DNA of 64,000 nt from Dactylorhiza incarnata (lineage: Eukaryota; Streptophyta; Magnoliopsida; Asparagales; Orchidaceae). The stretch spans positions 1,426,001-1,490,000 of the forward strand of contig JAWHQI010000061.1 in the NCBI GenBank assembly GCA_033032865.1, written 5' to 3'. How positions within the stretch are numbered: position 1 is the stretch's first letter; each line of letters starts with the position of its first letter. A model generated the notes under the pieces. The model was not told the DNA's origin, searched no databases, and saw only the letters and a list, made by a program, of their open reading frames with translations. Below are positions 31,501 to 41,431 of this stretch, one piece after another. A program made the translations under genes and the position numbers.

Positions 31501-32618
31501 AAGAAGTTCCGGACCAGAGGCGCTTCCGGTATAAGTCCACCTACTATGTGCTCCAGGAGGGTGACTTGTATCGGAAGACCCTCTCGGGCCTCCTGGCCCG
31601 ATGCATCTCGGAGGAAGAGGTCCCAAGGATCTTGGAAGAAGTTCACTCCGGCGAGTGCGGCAGCCACTCGGGGAGCAGGATGCTGGAAGCAAGGATAATA
31701 AGGCAGGGGTACTTCTGGCCAACCCTAAGTAAAGACGCGGCAGCCTTCGCCAAGAGATGCCAGAAGTGCCAAATGTTCGCCCCGCTTCAGCTCATGCCAG
31801 CTCAGAGGCTAAAGAGTATCACGGCGCCCTGGCCATTCGCCATATGGGGAATGGATCTGGTAGGACCCTTCCCCCAGGCTAGTGGACAGAGGAGATTTCT
31901 CCTAGTCATGATTGACTACTTCACAAAGTGGTTGGAGGTCAAGGCGTTGGCTAAGGTCACCTCCCAGGTAATCCGCAACTTCGTATGGGGGAAGATCATT
32001 TGTCGACATGGGCTTCCGCAGGCCATAGTCACGGATAATGGACCGCAGTTCGCAAGCGAGGAATTCATCGGCTTCTGTGGCCAGTTGGGGATAGACCTTC
32101 GGTTTGCGTCCATTCACCATCCCAGGAGCAACGGGCAGGTGGAGGCGGCAAACAAGGTCATCGTGAACTTGCTCAAGAAGAAGGTGGAAAATCTCAAGGG
32201 CAATTGGGTGGAGCAGCTCCCCTCGGTCCTATGGGCTTTAAGAACCACCCCCAACACCGCCACGGGAGAGACCCCTTTCAAGCTCTCTCACGGCTGCGAG
32301 GCCGTCATCCCCATAGAGTTCGAGGTTATGACACCACGGGTAAAGGTCGCCACAAATGGTGAGGAAGATTGGAGAGCCGAGAACGAGGAGGAGTTGCGGC
32401 TCTCCCTCGACCTCATCGAAGAAGCTCGGGATCGAGCAGCCATCCATCAGGAAGAGGTCAAGCGGCGGATGGCCAAGTATTTCGACAGGCACGTCAGGAT
32501 CAAGCAGTTCGAGAAGGGAGATCTGGTACTCAAGAAGGTCGACGCGGCTGGGAGGTCCGCCGCGGTGGGGAAACTTAACCCAACTGGGAAGGCCCCTATG
32601 TCGTGGAAGAGGCACTAA
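28572..32618 (+). CDS. pol: TE5 Pol: protease, RT, RNase H, aRNase H, integrase
   Basis: A 1348-codon open frame overlapping the end of gag in a different frame. Domains by residue: retropepsin near 73 (LVDNGSSVNVIF); acidic repeat linker 232-278; RT 380-660 with FLDAFSGYHQIRM and YVDD near 530; RNase H about 675-800 (HLYLGVGAEA, VTDHPLRQI); archaeal-type RNase H 812-940 (LLVDGASGKNSLGG, NNQAEYEAVIAGL, LTDSMIIASQI); integrase 1020-1260 with CGSHSG/CQKCQ finger and DDE in GMDLVGPF, VTDNGPQF, GQVEAANKV. A single-base loss near 32582 shifts the last 40 or so codons. The native tail (DDLKRFYP) ends at TAG about 32706 in another frame. No chromodomain was seen. Catalytic residues are intact. Confidence 0.92.
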   Translation: MIHGGVGIEASRKRSFQAMFRRDVASTSQTPPPSEKLTFSSEDMPDYEDPFCDGLVIQTAIENFTVSRILVDNGSSVNVIFKKAFDAMEVEKKRVQASDGPLFGFSGERKEVEGGVGLQVTLGGVPRNCRFVIVDAPSSYNAIFGRPLISAFRCVPSSYHQCLKLHSGGVQIRVRGDAKVARQCYVTAVNTISWMADVEKMDEEMARPEGPGEEVEKREVGGEGDAREENMEVAREEQEVELLEVAREEQEVELMEVAREEQGVELLEVAREEQEVEPVEAEGAAEEKAREERREAKGRWEEPTRLEAAEEVIEMEVTTQAGRVEKVRISGGLGPEDQRRMLECIQKNVDIFAWSAADMPGIEADVACHRLNLDPEARPIRQKRRTIADKLEGPIHEEVAKLLEAGFVTEIQYPGWVSNVVMVKKADGRWRMCVDFSLLNKACPKDCYPLPRIDALVDSAVGFSVMSFLDAFSGYHQIRMHPPDVRDVSFITREGCYCYKMMPFGLKNAGATYQKMMDRVFKKQRGRNLEVYVDDLMIKSKCVSSHIRDLEETFATLRKYKMRLNPLKCVFGASKGKFLGHLLTPWGVEPNPDKVRAIMELGSPRNAKEVQRLTGRLARLNRFLSRAGERCSPFFKALRGNQKFEWTRECEEAFQALKSQLTKAPLLQSPKEGEDLHLYLGVGAEAVSSVLVREEGKKQLPVYYVSRVLREAELRYPILEKLAFALVIAARKLRPYFQAHSIQVVTDHPLRQIFEGVEHSGRLAKWSIELSEFNITFVPRLSMKAQVVADFMTDFVAEMKEDGAPRHVPWKLLVDGASGKNSLGGGVVLESPHGVKIEQTLVIHFPITNNQAEYEAVIAGLRLARELGVHDVEVLTDSMIIASQIRGEFETREPVLMRYLAKVKGLVGTFKTFSIRHVPREESIPADRLAKSGPRAGGTLTDLFRPSIEEGELMEVEQRPSWKDPFVTFLATGKFPEEVPDQRRFRYKSTYYVLQEGDLYRKTLSGLLARCISEEEVPRILEEVHSGECGSHSGSRMLEARIIRQGYFWPTLSKDAAAFAKRCQKCQMFAPLQLMPAQRLKSITAPWPFAIWGMDLVGPFPQASGQRRFLLVMIDYFTKWLEVKALAKVTSQVIRNFVWGKIICRHGLPQAIVTDNGPQFASEEFIGFCGQLGIDLRFASIHHPRSNGQVEAANKVIVNLLKKKVENLKGNWVEQLPSVLWALRTTPNTATGETPFKLSHGCEAVIPIEFEVMTPRVKVATNGEEDWRAENEEELRLSLDLIEEARDRAAIHQEEVKRRMAKYFDRHVRIKQFEKGDLVLKKVDAAGRSAAVGKLNPTGKAPMSWKRH
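29264..29407 (+). repeat. 36-bp x 4 acidic repeat inside TE5 pol
   Basis: Four in-frame copies of a 12-residue unit (EVAREEQEVELL and variants) between protease and RT. The reverse strand is also open here, but only as a shadow of the repeat. Confidence 0.85.
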
Positions 32619-32801
32619 AGTCTGGGGGGTATCGCCTTCAGAATGTGGAGGGCCAACCCCTCAGCCACACATGGAGTGGCGATGACCTTAAACGTTTTTA
32701 TCCTTAGTACCATGTAGTAATAATGGTTGTTTGAATGAAAACATTTTGTTTAAACTGTGTGTATGAAAATGATGCTACAGCTCGCAGGAGAGACCCTGGA
32801 A

Positions 32802-34193
32802 GTTCCAGAGGTTGGCCCCGAGCAGACCCGCTGTCCAGGCTCTCATCTAGCTGGCAGGTCCGAAGGCTCACTCGGTGGCAGGTTCTATGTTCCAGAGGTT
32901 GGCCCCGAGCAGACCCGCTGTCCAGGCTCTCATCTAGCTGGCAGGTCCGAAGGCTCACTCGGTGGCAGGTTCTATGTTCCAGAGGTTGGCCCCGAGCAGA
33001 CCCGCTGTCCAGGCTCTCATCTAGCTGGCAGGTCCGAAGGCTCACTCGGTGGCAGGTTCTATGTTCCAGAGGTTGGCCCCGAGCAGACCCGCTGTCCAGG
33101 CTCTCATCTAGCTGGCAGGTCCGATGGCTCACTCGGTGGCAGGTTCTATGTTCCAGAGGTTGGCCCCGAGCAGACCCGCTGTCCAGGCTCTCATCTAGCT
33201 GGCAGGTCCGAAGGCTCACTCGGTGGCAGGTTCTATGTTCTAGAGGTTGGCCCCGAGCAGACCCGCTGTCCAGGCTCTCATCTAGCTGGCAGGTCCGAAG
33301 GCTCACTCGGTGGCAGGTTCTATGTTCCAGAGGTTGGCCCCGAGCAGACCCGCTGTCCAGGCTCTCATCTAGCTGGCAGGTCCGAAGGCTCACTCGGTGG
33401 CAGGTTCTATGTTCCAGAGGTTGGCCCCGAGCAGACCCGCTATCCATGCTCTCATCTAGCTGGCAGGTCCGAAGGCTCACTCGGTGGCAGGTTCTATGTT
33501 CCAGAGGTTGGCCCCGAGCAGACCCGCTGTCCAGGCTCTCATCTAGCTGGCAGGTCTGAAGGCTCACTCGGTGGCAGGTTCTATGTTCCAGAGGTTGGCC
33601 CCGAGCAGACCCGCTGTCCAGGCTCTCATCAAGCTGGCAGGTCTGAAGGCTCACTCGGTGACAGGTTCTATGTTCCAGAGGTTGGCCCCGAGCAGACCCG
33701 CTGTCCAGGCTCTCATCTAGCTGGCAGGTCCGAAGGCTCACTCGGTGGCAGGTTCTATGTTCCAGAGGTTGGCCCCGAGCAGACCCGCTGTCCAGGCTCT
33801 CATCTAGCTGGCAGGTTCGAAGGCTCACTCGGTGGCAGGTTCTATGTTCCAGAGGTTGGCCCCGAGCAGACCCGCTGTCCAGGCTCTCATCTAGCTGGCA
33901 GGTCCGAAGGCTCACTCGGTGGCAGGTTCTATGTTCCAGAGGTTGGCCCCGAGCAGACCCGCTGTCCAGGCTCTCATCTAGCTGGCAGGTCCGAAGGCTC
34001 ACTCGGTGGCAGGTTCTATGTTCCAGAGGTTGGCCCCGAGCAGACCCGCTGTCCAGGCTCTCATCTAGCTGGCAGGTCCGAAGGCTCACTCGGTGGCAGG
34101 TTCTATGTTCCAGAGGTTGGCCCCGAGCAGACCCGCTGTCTAGGCTCCCATCTAGCTGGCAGGTCCGAAGGCTCACTCGGTGGCAGGTTCTAA
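32802..34193 (+). repeat. 16-copy 87-bp tandem array in TE5 3' region
   Basis: Sixteen head-to-tail 87-bp units (starts 32802, 32889 ... 34107), nearly identical, each opening GTTCCAGAGGTTGGCCCCGA. Because 87 is a multiple of 3 and the unit lacks stops in several frames, long reading frames of up to 490 codons appear on both strands; I treat these as artefacts. It lies between integrase and the 3' end of asB. Tat elements are known to carry variable tandem repeats in this place that can seed satellite DNA. Confidence 0.95.
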
Positions 34194-34601
34194 GTTCTCA
34201 AGAGATGACCTCAAGAGCATTCGCTCAGACCACGCGCCGGAGAGAGGGTCACACCCCACTCTCATGACTACCTAAGCGAAACCTCGTGATGCGCGAATGG
34301 TAAGGTTCACTTGGTAGCGAGAGATCGAAGGGGAACGACCGACCTAAGTCATCTTCGAGCATTCGCGGGGTGGCCAAGACAGTCGCATCACGACCTAACG
34401 TCCTAATGAGCCTAACGAGGTGTGGCGGCGAATAAGAAGAATCAACGTCCTAATGAGCCTAACGAGGTATAGCGGCGAATGAGAGGAAAGATTAGAATAA
34501 CACAAATTGTAGTCAATATATACATCTTTTAAAGGCACTCGCCCGTTCAAGATTACAGTCAAAAGGATAAATGCAAAAAGAGAAAATACAAGAGGCCCTT
34601 C
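34194..34601. other. Spacer between 87-bp array and TE5 asB
   Basis: No gene. Contains a 46-bp direct repeat (TCCTAATGAGCCTAACGAGGT ... GCGGCGAAT, about 34400-34480) and ACTCGCC-type words. It probably includes the asB 3' untranslated region on the minus strand and part of the TE5 3' untranslated region on the plus strand. Confidence 0.55.
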
Positions 34602-34991
34602 TCAAGGATCAACAGATTTCTCGCTTGAAGATCCGTCGCTCTCACCAGAGTCTGGGATGAGGGTGTCTTCTCGCGGCTCGACGTGGTCGTCCTCCGGAAA
34701 GGGGATTGGAATGTAAAGCTCAGGGACGACTTGGCGAGCGGAAAGGCGTTCGGCCTCCGCCTTCAGGTATCCCGCTCGCCGCAGCACCTGCAGCGCATGC
34801 TTGACGGCGTTCTGCGCGTTCTCTTGCATCAGCTGCTCCAACTCGTGATGGGGATAAAAATGGCCCCCGCTCCCCGGGTCGAGTGCTGACGCACCAGCCT
34901 TTCGCAATCGCTGGACTTCGGCTTTGGCCAGACGGATTTCATCCTCAGGGCCGGCCACCCGAGCGCGGAGCATCTCGGCGACCGTGGTATC
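34602..34991 (-). CDS. TE5 asB, exon 3 (antisense gene)
   Basis: Final exon of the antisense gene whose first two exons are at 53969-55434. The acceptor TTTTCAG lies just upstream (34992-34998 on the plus strand, reversed). The frame enters in phase 0 and gives 129 residues: a coiled-coil-like start (VAEMLRARVAGPEDEIRLAKAEVQRL), a Glu/Arg-rich middle and an acidic Ser-rich end, closing with TGA. This exon is separated from exon 2 by TE6, but splicing would join 660 + 666 + 390 nt to exactly 571 codons plus stop. Confidence 0.75.
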   Translation of the reverse strand, partial: DTTVAEMLRARVAGPEDEIRLAKAEVQRLRKAGASALDPGSGGHFYPHHELEQLMQENAQNAVKHALQVLRRAGYLKAEAERLSARQVVPELYIPIPFPEDDHVEPREDTLIPDSGESDGSSSEKSVDP

Positions 34992-35017
34992 CTGAAAATA
35001 ATAACAAAGGTAGTAAG

Positions 35018-35687
35018 TGTTGACGCCAGGAAAATCCTGACCTCAAGATTCAGACCGATGCAGCCGGAGGCTACTCGCCCAGCAGCCCGACGAGATGGCT
35101 TGGCTGGCAACGACGAAGAAGCTAGAAGAGCAACAAACAGGACCCCAGGTGCTGCGGCAGGGAGGTCCCACCACGTACCCAGAAGCTCCGAAGAGACTTC
35201 CCCTCCAAGACCAAAGAATGGCCGAGCAAGGTACGAGGAAGGCATCGACTTGGCTAGTACCGGGAGTAGCGACCAAGTGCGACAGGTTCTAGAATGCAAG
35301 AGCAGGGTTTCGAAAGCTCAAGTCCAGGTGCCAATCCAAGTACCCCTGGGGTCCTATTTATAGGAAAACCAAGGGGTGGGGGGGGGGGGGGGTTATAGTC
35401 CAGCCCCCAACCTGGCGACTATGGGTTACTCGGCGAGTATCCTGCCATAGTCGCCCATCTGGCGAGTATTGAGTGCTGCTCGCACACGCCGGGCTAATAG
35501 TCGCCAGGTCTTCTGTTCCATACTCACCACCCTGGCGAGTATTGCCTGCATACTCGCCGAGGTTTTCTCTGCTCTGCCTTGATCTGCCGGGCTCTATGTG
35601 TTGACCTCGTTGACTTTGACTTCTGCCTACGTGGCCTTGGGGGGGGGGGGGGGGGGGGGTCCACCCTCGAAGAATGAGGGTTGTACA
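35018..35687 (-). repeat. TE6 left LTR (3' LTR of TE6a)
   Basis: 670 bp, TGTTGACGCC...GTTGTACA on the plus strand. The minus-strand TATA box corresponds to TATTTATA at 35355-35362. It has long G runs (about 35379-35393 and 35640-35659) whose length differs in each LTR copy, and at least five GGCGAGTAT / ATACTCGCC motifs. Confidence 0.95.
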
Positions 35688-35705
35688 CAATCCCCGCTCT
35701 TTGCG
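35688..35705 (-). promoter_or_regulatory. TE6a polypurine tract
   Basis: Minus strand reads GCAAAGAGCGGGGATTG directly before the LTR, the same tract as TE5 at about 57360-57375 (AAAGAGCGGGGATTG). Repeated in TE6b at about 47590-47607. Confidence 0.8.
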
Positions 35706-35813
35706 AGTAACGTAGTTGCTCGGAAAGAATCATCCAACCCTTCATTTGACGAGCTTCCCTGTTTGGCGAGTATTGGCCTATACTCGCCATCTCGCTGGCC
35801 GACGCTCGAGCTC

Positions 35814-35820
35814 TATAAAT
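35814..35820 (+). promoter_or_regulatory. TE6a asA TATA box
   Basis: TATAAAT on the plus strand, 49 bp before the asA ATG and about 130 bp from the LTR edge. A short upstream frame of five codons (MARLF) begins at 35840. The copy in TE6b lies at 47716-47722. Confidence 0.65.
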
Positions 35821-35868
35821 AGAGGGGCAGGGGTCTCTGATGGCACGTCTTTTCTGAACTCGCTCAAG

Positions 35869-37518
35869 ATGGTGCGCGACTATGCTGCCGAGGCTAAGGC
35901 GGCCATGGCTGGTCTTGTCGGCCTTTTTGAGGGTTCTTCGCTCCCTCCTCACTTGGATCCTGCATCTGGCGACCTTCCATCTTCCAGGAAGAGGAAGAGG
36001 CTCGCCCAGAAGAAGAAGAAGAAGGAGAAGAAGAAAGCCGCCGAGGAGGAGGTTGCTGCTCCTGTGGGCGACCTGCACCAGCAGCTGCTGGACGACCTGG
36101 GGCTCTCCAATGAGGGCGACTCGCCGGCCGCTGATCCTCCTGCTCCAAATGTTGCCGAGGAAGCGAGCATGCCCGAGACCTCGGCCCAGAATCAACCGGA
36201 GGATCTCGCCTCTGCGCGAGGTGCGAGTAATCTACTCGCCACCTTTTTTAACTGACCTTGACTTGGTCCGGGTTGCTGAATATTTCTTCTATGCTCGCAG
36301 ATTCTTCCACCATTGGTGCGCAGGAGGAGCCTGTAGCCGCACCCCCTCTGAGATCGTCGCCTATGATCTCGCCTAGAGGTGGAGGTCGCTCAGGGCGAGT
36401 TCTTCACAGCTCCTTGCTGGAGAGGAGGCCGATGAGCGAGCAACGTGCTCCTTTGGCGGGCATCGTGCTTCCGCCTCCACCGCCACCGCCTCTTCAGTCT
36501 GTGGGGACAGCGAGTAGCTCGCAGCTGCCTGTAGGCGGGCTTCCGCCACCTCCTCCGTTCCCTCCTTCTGCTACTTCTCAGGGCGATCAACGCCCTTCGA
36601 CTTCTACTGCGCCTTCTACTCATCAGGGCGAATCCTCGCGCCGTGGCGGGACTGGGGGCGCCTCGGGCTTCTTTCCTCCAAGGGGAGGAGGACGACCAGG
36701 CGATGGTCGCGGTCGCGAGAACGCGCCTCCTAGCTGGGATCAGACGGCTGGATCCCATCCTGCTCGGCGGGGCGATCATCATCATAGCACGTCTCCTCAG
36801 CGAGGAAGGGGCTCTCCTCGCCATCGCTCTCGTAGTCCTCGGCCAGGTATTAGGTCGCCATTTATGATAGTCGCCACTATCTTTACTTGGTTCCTTCAGT
36901 TGCCAAAGCTCTGACATTTTTGCCCTCTTTGCAGCTCGTGCTCATACTCCCATAGGAGCCTTGATCGACGCGGTCGGGCTTCCTTCTCGCGAGTACCAGG
37001 AGAGGGATACTCGCGCCATCCTAGAGCTGGAGTCCAAGCTGGAGCGCTTGGCGATCTGCGAGCCTCATCGCCGCCTGACTGATGTTGAATCGCGGGTTGA
37101 GCGCTTGGCGAGTATTGATGCTCACCGTCGTTTGACTGCCGTGGAGTCGCGTATAGAGCGTCTGGCGAGCAGCGATGCTCATCGTCGCCTGGCTGAGTTG
37201 GAGGCGCGGGTTTCTCGACTGGAAGAGTTCGATACTCGGCTGGTCGCTACAGAATCTCGCCTTCAGTCGGTCAACGATCTTGAGCGCAGACTTGGGAGGC
37301 TCGAACATCGCCAACAACTGCACCACGACGAGCTGGTGGGGATGCGCGCGAGCATGGGCTCGGTTGGTCGGCTGGCGAGGATCGAAGACCAGCTACGTCA
37401 GGGTGAGGACGCGATGTCTGTGGCCTCCGAGCACTTCAGGCGAGCTCGCGGCTTGGGATGGGTCGGGCGACAACCTCAACAGCCAGACACTCAGGCGAAC
37501 CTTCAAGCTCCGCCCTAG
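35869..37518 (+). CDS. TE6a asA, antisense gene (493 aa, 3 exons)
   Basis: Encoded opposite to TE6 gag-pol. Proposed exons 35869-36220, 36301-36846 and 36935-37518; all introns are GT-AG, 80 and 88 bp, and phases match to give 493 codons plus stop. Residues about 39-58 are strongly basic (KRKR then KKKKKEKKK), a likely nuclear signal. Exon 2 is Pro-rich with an Arg/Ser/Gly tail. Exon 3 has three 19-residue repeats (AHRRLTAVESRIERLASSD type, about 335-395) predicted to form a coiled coil. I recognise no known family. TE5 has a syntenic gene (asA, 55882-57190). Function unknown; basic and coiled-coil content fits a nucleic-acid-binding or scaffold protein. Confidence 0.68.
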
Positions 37519-37957
37519 ATGTTGCTTTTTCTTTATTTTTCTTCTTCCTAGGTCATGTCGCCTTTTGGCGAGTATCCCTGTACTGCTGAATTATTTATTA
37601 ATATTCATTCTGCGAGTATTAGAAACTCGCCTTTTATTGCTTGCTTCTGCTTTACTCTTCTGCGATGGTTTTCTGGATTGTTTCTATCTCCTTTTACCTT
37701 GGCGAGTATTGTCTGCGCGTCGCCTTAGGCATGGCGAGTTTGTTGATCTTGGCGATTATAACTCGATACTCGCCACCCCCTTATTCCTGATCGCGCCGTC
37801 GTGCTCGATACGCCAAGCTACCCGACCACTATAAATAGGGGGGGTGGGTGAGTCTTAATTACGCTTTTGCGAGTTCCGAACTCTTGCGCGAGTATCCTCC
37901 GTCTCACCTTTCCCTTCTCCTCTTTGATACTCGCCTTCCTTTCCGTCCTTTCAAAAG
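37519..37957 (+). promoter_or_regulatory. asA-asB intergenic region and asB promoter (TE6a)
   Basis: Contains at least five GGCGAGTAT/ATACTCGCC motifs and a TATAAATA box at 37830-37837, about 120 bp before the asB ATG. The block is almost unchanged in TE6b (TATA at 49733-49740). Confidence 0.65.
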
Positions 37958-39913
37958 ATGACTGACGAGGCGACCATTCGGCGTGCCAATCACGCCAAGA
38001 ATTTTGCGGCGACCATCTTCAAGAAGGCAGTCACGACTGAGAAAGAGTTGGAGGTCGTCAGGGCGAAGTATCTCCCGCCAGGGTATGTCGCTAGGCTTCC
38101 GCGCCAGGGAGAGCGACTAAACACCGTTTTGACTAATGAGCGGGTGATCCCTATTCGCCACTTCGAGGTGGGCTTGCGACTACCATTGTGGACGGAGTTC
38201 TCCCAGATACTCCGTTACTTTGGGATAGTCCCTGCCCAGATCAACCCCAATGGGGTGGCGATGATCGTGGGCTTCCTCTGCTACCTGCGCGACCAGGGAA
38301 TAGCCTTCGACCTGCCGGTCTTTAGGCGAGTATTCCATTTCATGGCGACTGGCGAGGGCGTCGTCTTCCTATGCAGCCACATCTGTACGTTGGTCGGCAC
38401 CGCCAACAAGAATCATCGCTGGGGAGAGCGAATAGTCGTCATCGCTGGCGACTTTCAAGCCGTCCCTGACAAGTCCTTCCAGCCACCGGAGAGCGTCTTT
38501 GGGGTTTCCTTCCTAAGCGCGGGTGGCGAGAAGCTGCTCGAGGCTTTCAAAGGTCGCCGCCTTGATGTGGTGCACTGGAGAAGGCGAGTAGATGAACTCG
38601 CTGAGGTTTTCGCAGGCGAAGGTAATCCACCGCGCGAGTATTCGTAATACTCGCTCTTCGTCTTCATCTTGGCGACTAACTGGACTTATTACTCTTCTTG
38701 CTGCAGCAGTCCATGTCCTGCCGCGCGAGCTCCTTCCTGCGGTGGTGAAGGCGACGACTTCCACACAAGGAGGTGCGGGGACTTCTGCTCGCGGGGAAGG
38801 GGTCTACTCGCCCATAGACTTGTCGCCAGGAGGCGATGAGCCCTTGATCATCGGCGAAGGATCTGGGCCTTCAAAGAAGCGGAAGGAGAGGGGCGAGCCC
38901 TCCGAGCCTTCGAGGAAGAAGAAGGAGGTCGCTCATCGGGACCTTGGCAAGAAGGCGGATCCTTCTGAGGCCGGCGAGTCCTATACCCACCCGAATTTCA
39001 ACTTGGGTGTTCGTGGTGAGGACGCCTATGGTCGCCGCCTAGTCGCCTGGTCGGAGGACGATCATGTGGTATCTCTGAGCTCCAACCTTCCCCTCTGGTC
39101 AGAGGACTGGGAGGATCAGGGCGAGGCCTTTGACGTGCTTCATGCCGTCTATGGTCGCGAGGACGCTGAGAGGCTGCGGGAGGAGCCTGCCGAGTACTTG
39201 GCACACCAGACCTCGCGATCTCCGCTGCGCTCCGCCGAGCTGGCGCACATGACGGCGAGGAGGTTGCTGGAGTACGAGGAGGTGATCCGGATCAGTACTA
39301 AGAAAATGATCGTCATGGGGCTCAAGGCTAAGGAGCATGAGGTACTCGCTTCTCAATGCTACTCGCCTTCGGGATAGTCGCCACTTTGCCGAATAACTTG
39401 CTGACTTTGTGTCTTCTCTTGCTTTTGTAGGTCGCCGAGGTGGAGATGGCGACAAAGGTGTCCCAGCTGGAGAAGGAGCTGGATGACACTCGGCTGGCCT
39501 TGGAGGCCGCCCAAGTTCGCATCGCCGAGCTAGAAACTCGGCCCGCCGAGCAACAGCCAGCGGTGGCGGGCCCCTCTAGGGTCGGCAAGCAGATCCGGAT
39601 GCATGGCGACAATATGTCACGCGTTCGTCGAGAGATCGCGCGAGCTACTGGGACCGTCATCCTGAGTCAGCTGAAGGCGGACGATCTCCTGAAGCCGGCG
39701 GCCATGGAGTTGACGGTGGAGGACATCATCCCGGCGCTGCTCGCCGAGGAATCCACCTCCCCCTTGCGGGCATCCTCGCCGCCGTCCAGTGATGCTGAGG
39801 ATGACGATTCCGAGGATGAGGATGACGACGATGACGATGATGTTGATGACGATGGAGGCGACGATGGTGGCGACGAGCCAGACGCAGACATTGATAGCGA
39901 GAATGTCGCTTAG
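37958..39913 (+). CDS. TE6a asB, antisense gene with gypsy-type domain (593 aa, 3 exons)
   Basis: Opposite to gag-pol. Proposed exons 37958-38621, 38707-39341 and 39431-39913; GT-AG introns of 85 and 89 bp join in phase to 593 codons plus stop. The first acceptor is a CAGCAG pair, so one codon may be optional. Residues about 40-170 (YLPPGYVARLPRQGERL, HFEVGLRLPLW, YFGIVPAQINPNGVAMIVGF) resemble the 'putative gypsy type transposon' domain (PF04195 as I recall). Basic patch KKRKER near 280, conserved YGREDAE block, coiled coil at the start of exon 3, and a long Asp/Glu tail follow. An AATAAA lies at 40325. The TE5 copy shares the main blocks. Function unknown. Confidence 0.72.
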
Positions 39914-41431
39914 TCGCCTGGGCACCCTTTTTTGCTCGCCCGACGACCTTTTGTAAAGCTTCTGAAAATTTATGTAATTCATTTAATTATTTATAAATGA
40001 AAAATCAAAGCTTTTGCTCGCCTGTTTCTTTGGTGCTTGCTTTCTTTTTTGAATGTCGCTTAGGCTCCTAGGCTCGGGGCGAGTTTGAGTGCTCGCGGGG
40101 CTCTTAGGATCAAGACGAGATTGGGTGTTTCTTCATGCTCGCACCTGTATACTCGCCGAGATACTCGCGCATGCATACTCGCCGAGATACTCGCGCATGC
40201 ATACTCGCCTTCTTCAATATTCCCTTGGTGGGGTCGAGTTGTGGAGGGTACTTGGAGGGTTCCGAAGGACACATGCCCTCAAGGCCTCACTCTGTACCTG
40301 GTGAAGAGTTCATTAGACTCGTTCAATAAATTTTGAAGGGGAAAGAGATAGGGAACGGCAGTCGGGGAGGCCTGGCGGGACATATCTTCCCGAGGCCTCC
40401 ATCCTACTTGGGTGCTGGAACGTCGACGAAGAGTGACGTTAAGTGGGGAATGACGGTCGGGGAGATCCAAGGGGATACACCCTCCCAAGGTCTCCATCCT
40501 ACTTGGGTGCTGGAACGTCTCCATCCTCTGGCCGGTCGAATCGATCGCTCCCCTTCTCAAGTTGGAGTATCGGCTTACAGACTTTACCCTAGTAATCTCT
40601 ACAGCCGGACGAGAAATGCAGTCGGTGGGAACCGCGACCAACATGCAAGGGGGGAGCTGATCTCGGCCGTCATTGCAGAGGCTTGGTCTTAAGGGAACGC
40701 ATATCCGAGGCACTGTCCCATCATCCGTTCTGAGTTTTTACAAGGGTCTAGTCGGAGGCTCGTCTTCCAACCTGCGGCGGCGAATGTTGATGTAGGATGA
40801 CGTCAAGCAGGGAGTGGCAGTCGGGGAGATCCAAGGGGATACACCATCCCGAGGCCTCCATCCTACTTGGGTGCTGGATGTGGATCGGACCTGCTTCCTG
40901 TTGCTCAATGAGTTTAGCAGGGAGTTAAGCACACTTTAGGCACAATAACTCATATGATCTAACACAATAATTTAGAAAATGAAATGCTTTGCTGCGAGCT
41001 TTTTAGCTCTCGAGGGTACACGACGCCTTTTTTCAAGGGTTCCCTGAGCTAGTGAAATCGATCATCCCTTCGCCTAATCGGAAGGTCGGCGTCCAGACTT
41101 CTTCCTGGTAATCTCTACAGTCGGACGAGAAATGCAGTCGGTGGGAACCGCGACCAACATGCAAGGGGGGAGCTGATCTCGGCCGTCATTGCAGAGGCTT
41201 GGTCTTAAGGGAACGCACACCCGAGGCACTGTCCCATCATCCGTTCTGAGTTTTTACGAGGGTTAAGTCGGAGGCTCATTTTCCAACCTAGCGTGGAGAT
41301 TGACTTCACCTGACTTCTTTATTATGAAAACTTTGTTGATGCGAAAGAAGCTGCCTCGTCCCATGTTTCAGGGAGATGCAGATTTTATTCAAAGAAATGA
41401 ATTTACAAGGATGGGGTATACACATTCCCCC
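39914..41431 (-). repeat. TE6a 3' untranslated region with repeats
   Basis: About 1.5 kb between asB and the integrase C-terminus, without a gene. Near 40150-40210 ATACTCGCC and GATACTCGCGCATGC words repeat in tandem. The phrase CCATCCTACTTGGGTGCTGG recurs near 40390, 40495 and 40858, each after a GTCGGGGAG block. A 240-bp segment at about 40540-40780 recurs at 41050-41290. This is the same position as the 87-bp array of TE5. The TE6b deletion breakpoint falls here. Confidence 0.75.

Noticed and set aside
32704..34193. Long open frames (up to 490 codons) on both strands of the 87-bp array
   Set aside because: The unit length is a multiple of three and lacks stops in several frames, so the frames follow from the repeat; no start context or conservation supports a gene.
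32802..34193. CRISPR-like array
   Set aside because: Repeats are contiguous with no unique spacers, in plant retrotransposon DNA.
37175..37834. Alternative frame overlapping the end of TE6 asA
   Set aside because: It has no conserved motif; the coiled-coil frame fits exon phases and gives a complete protein.
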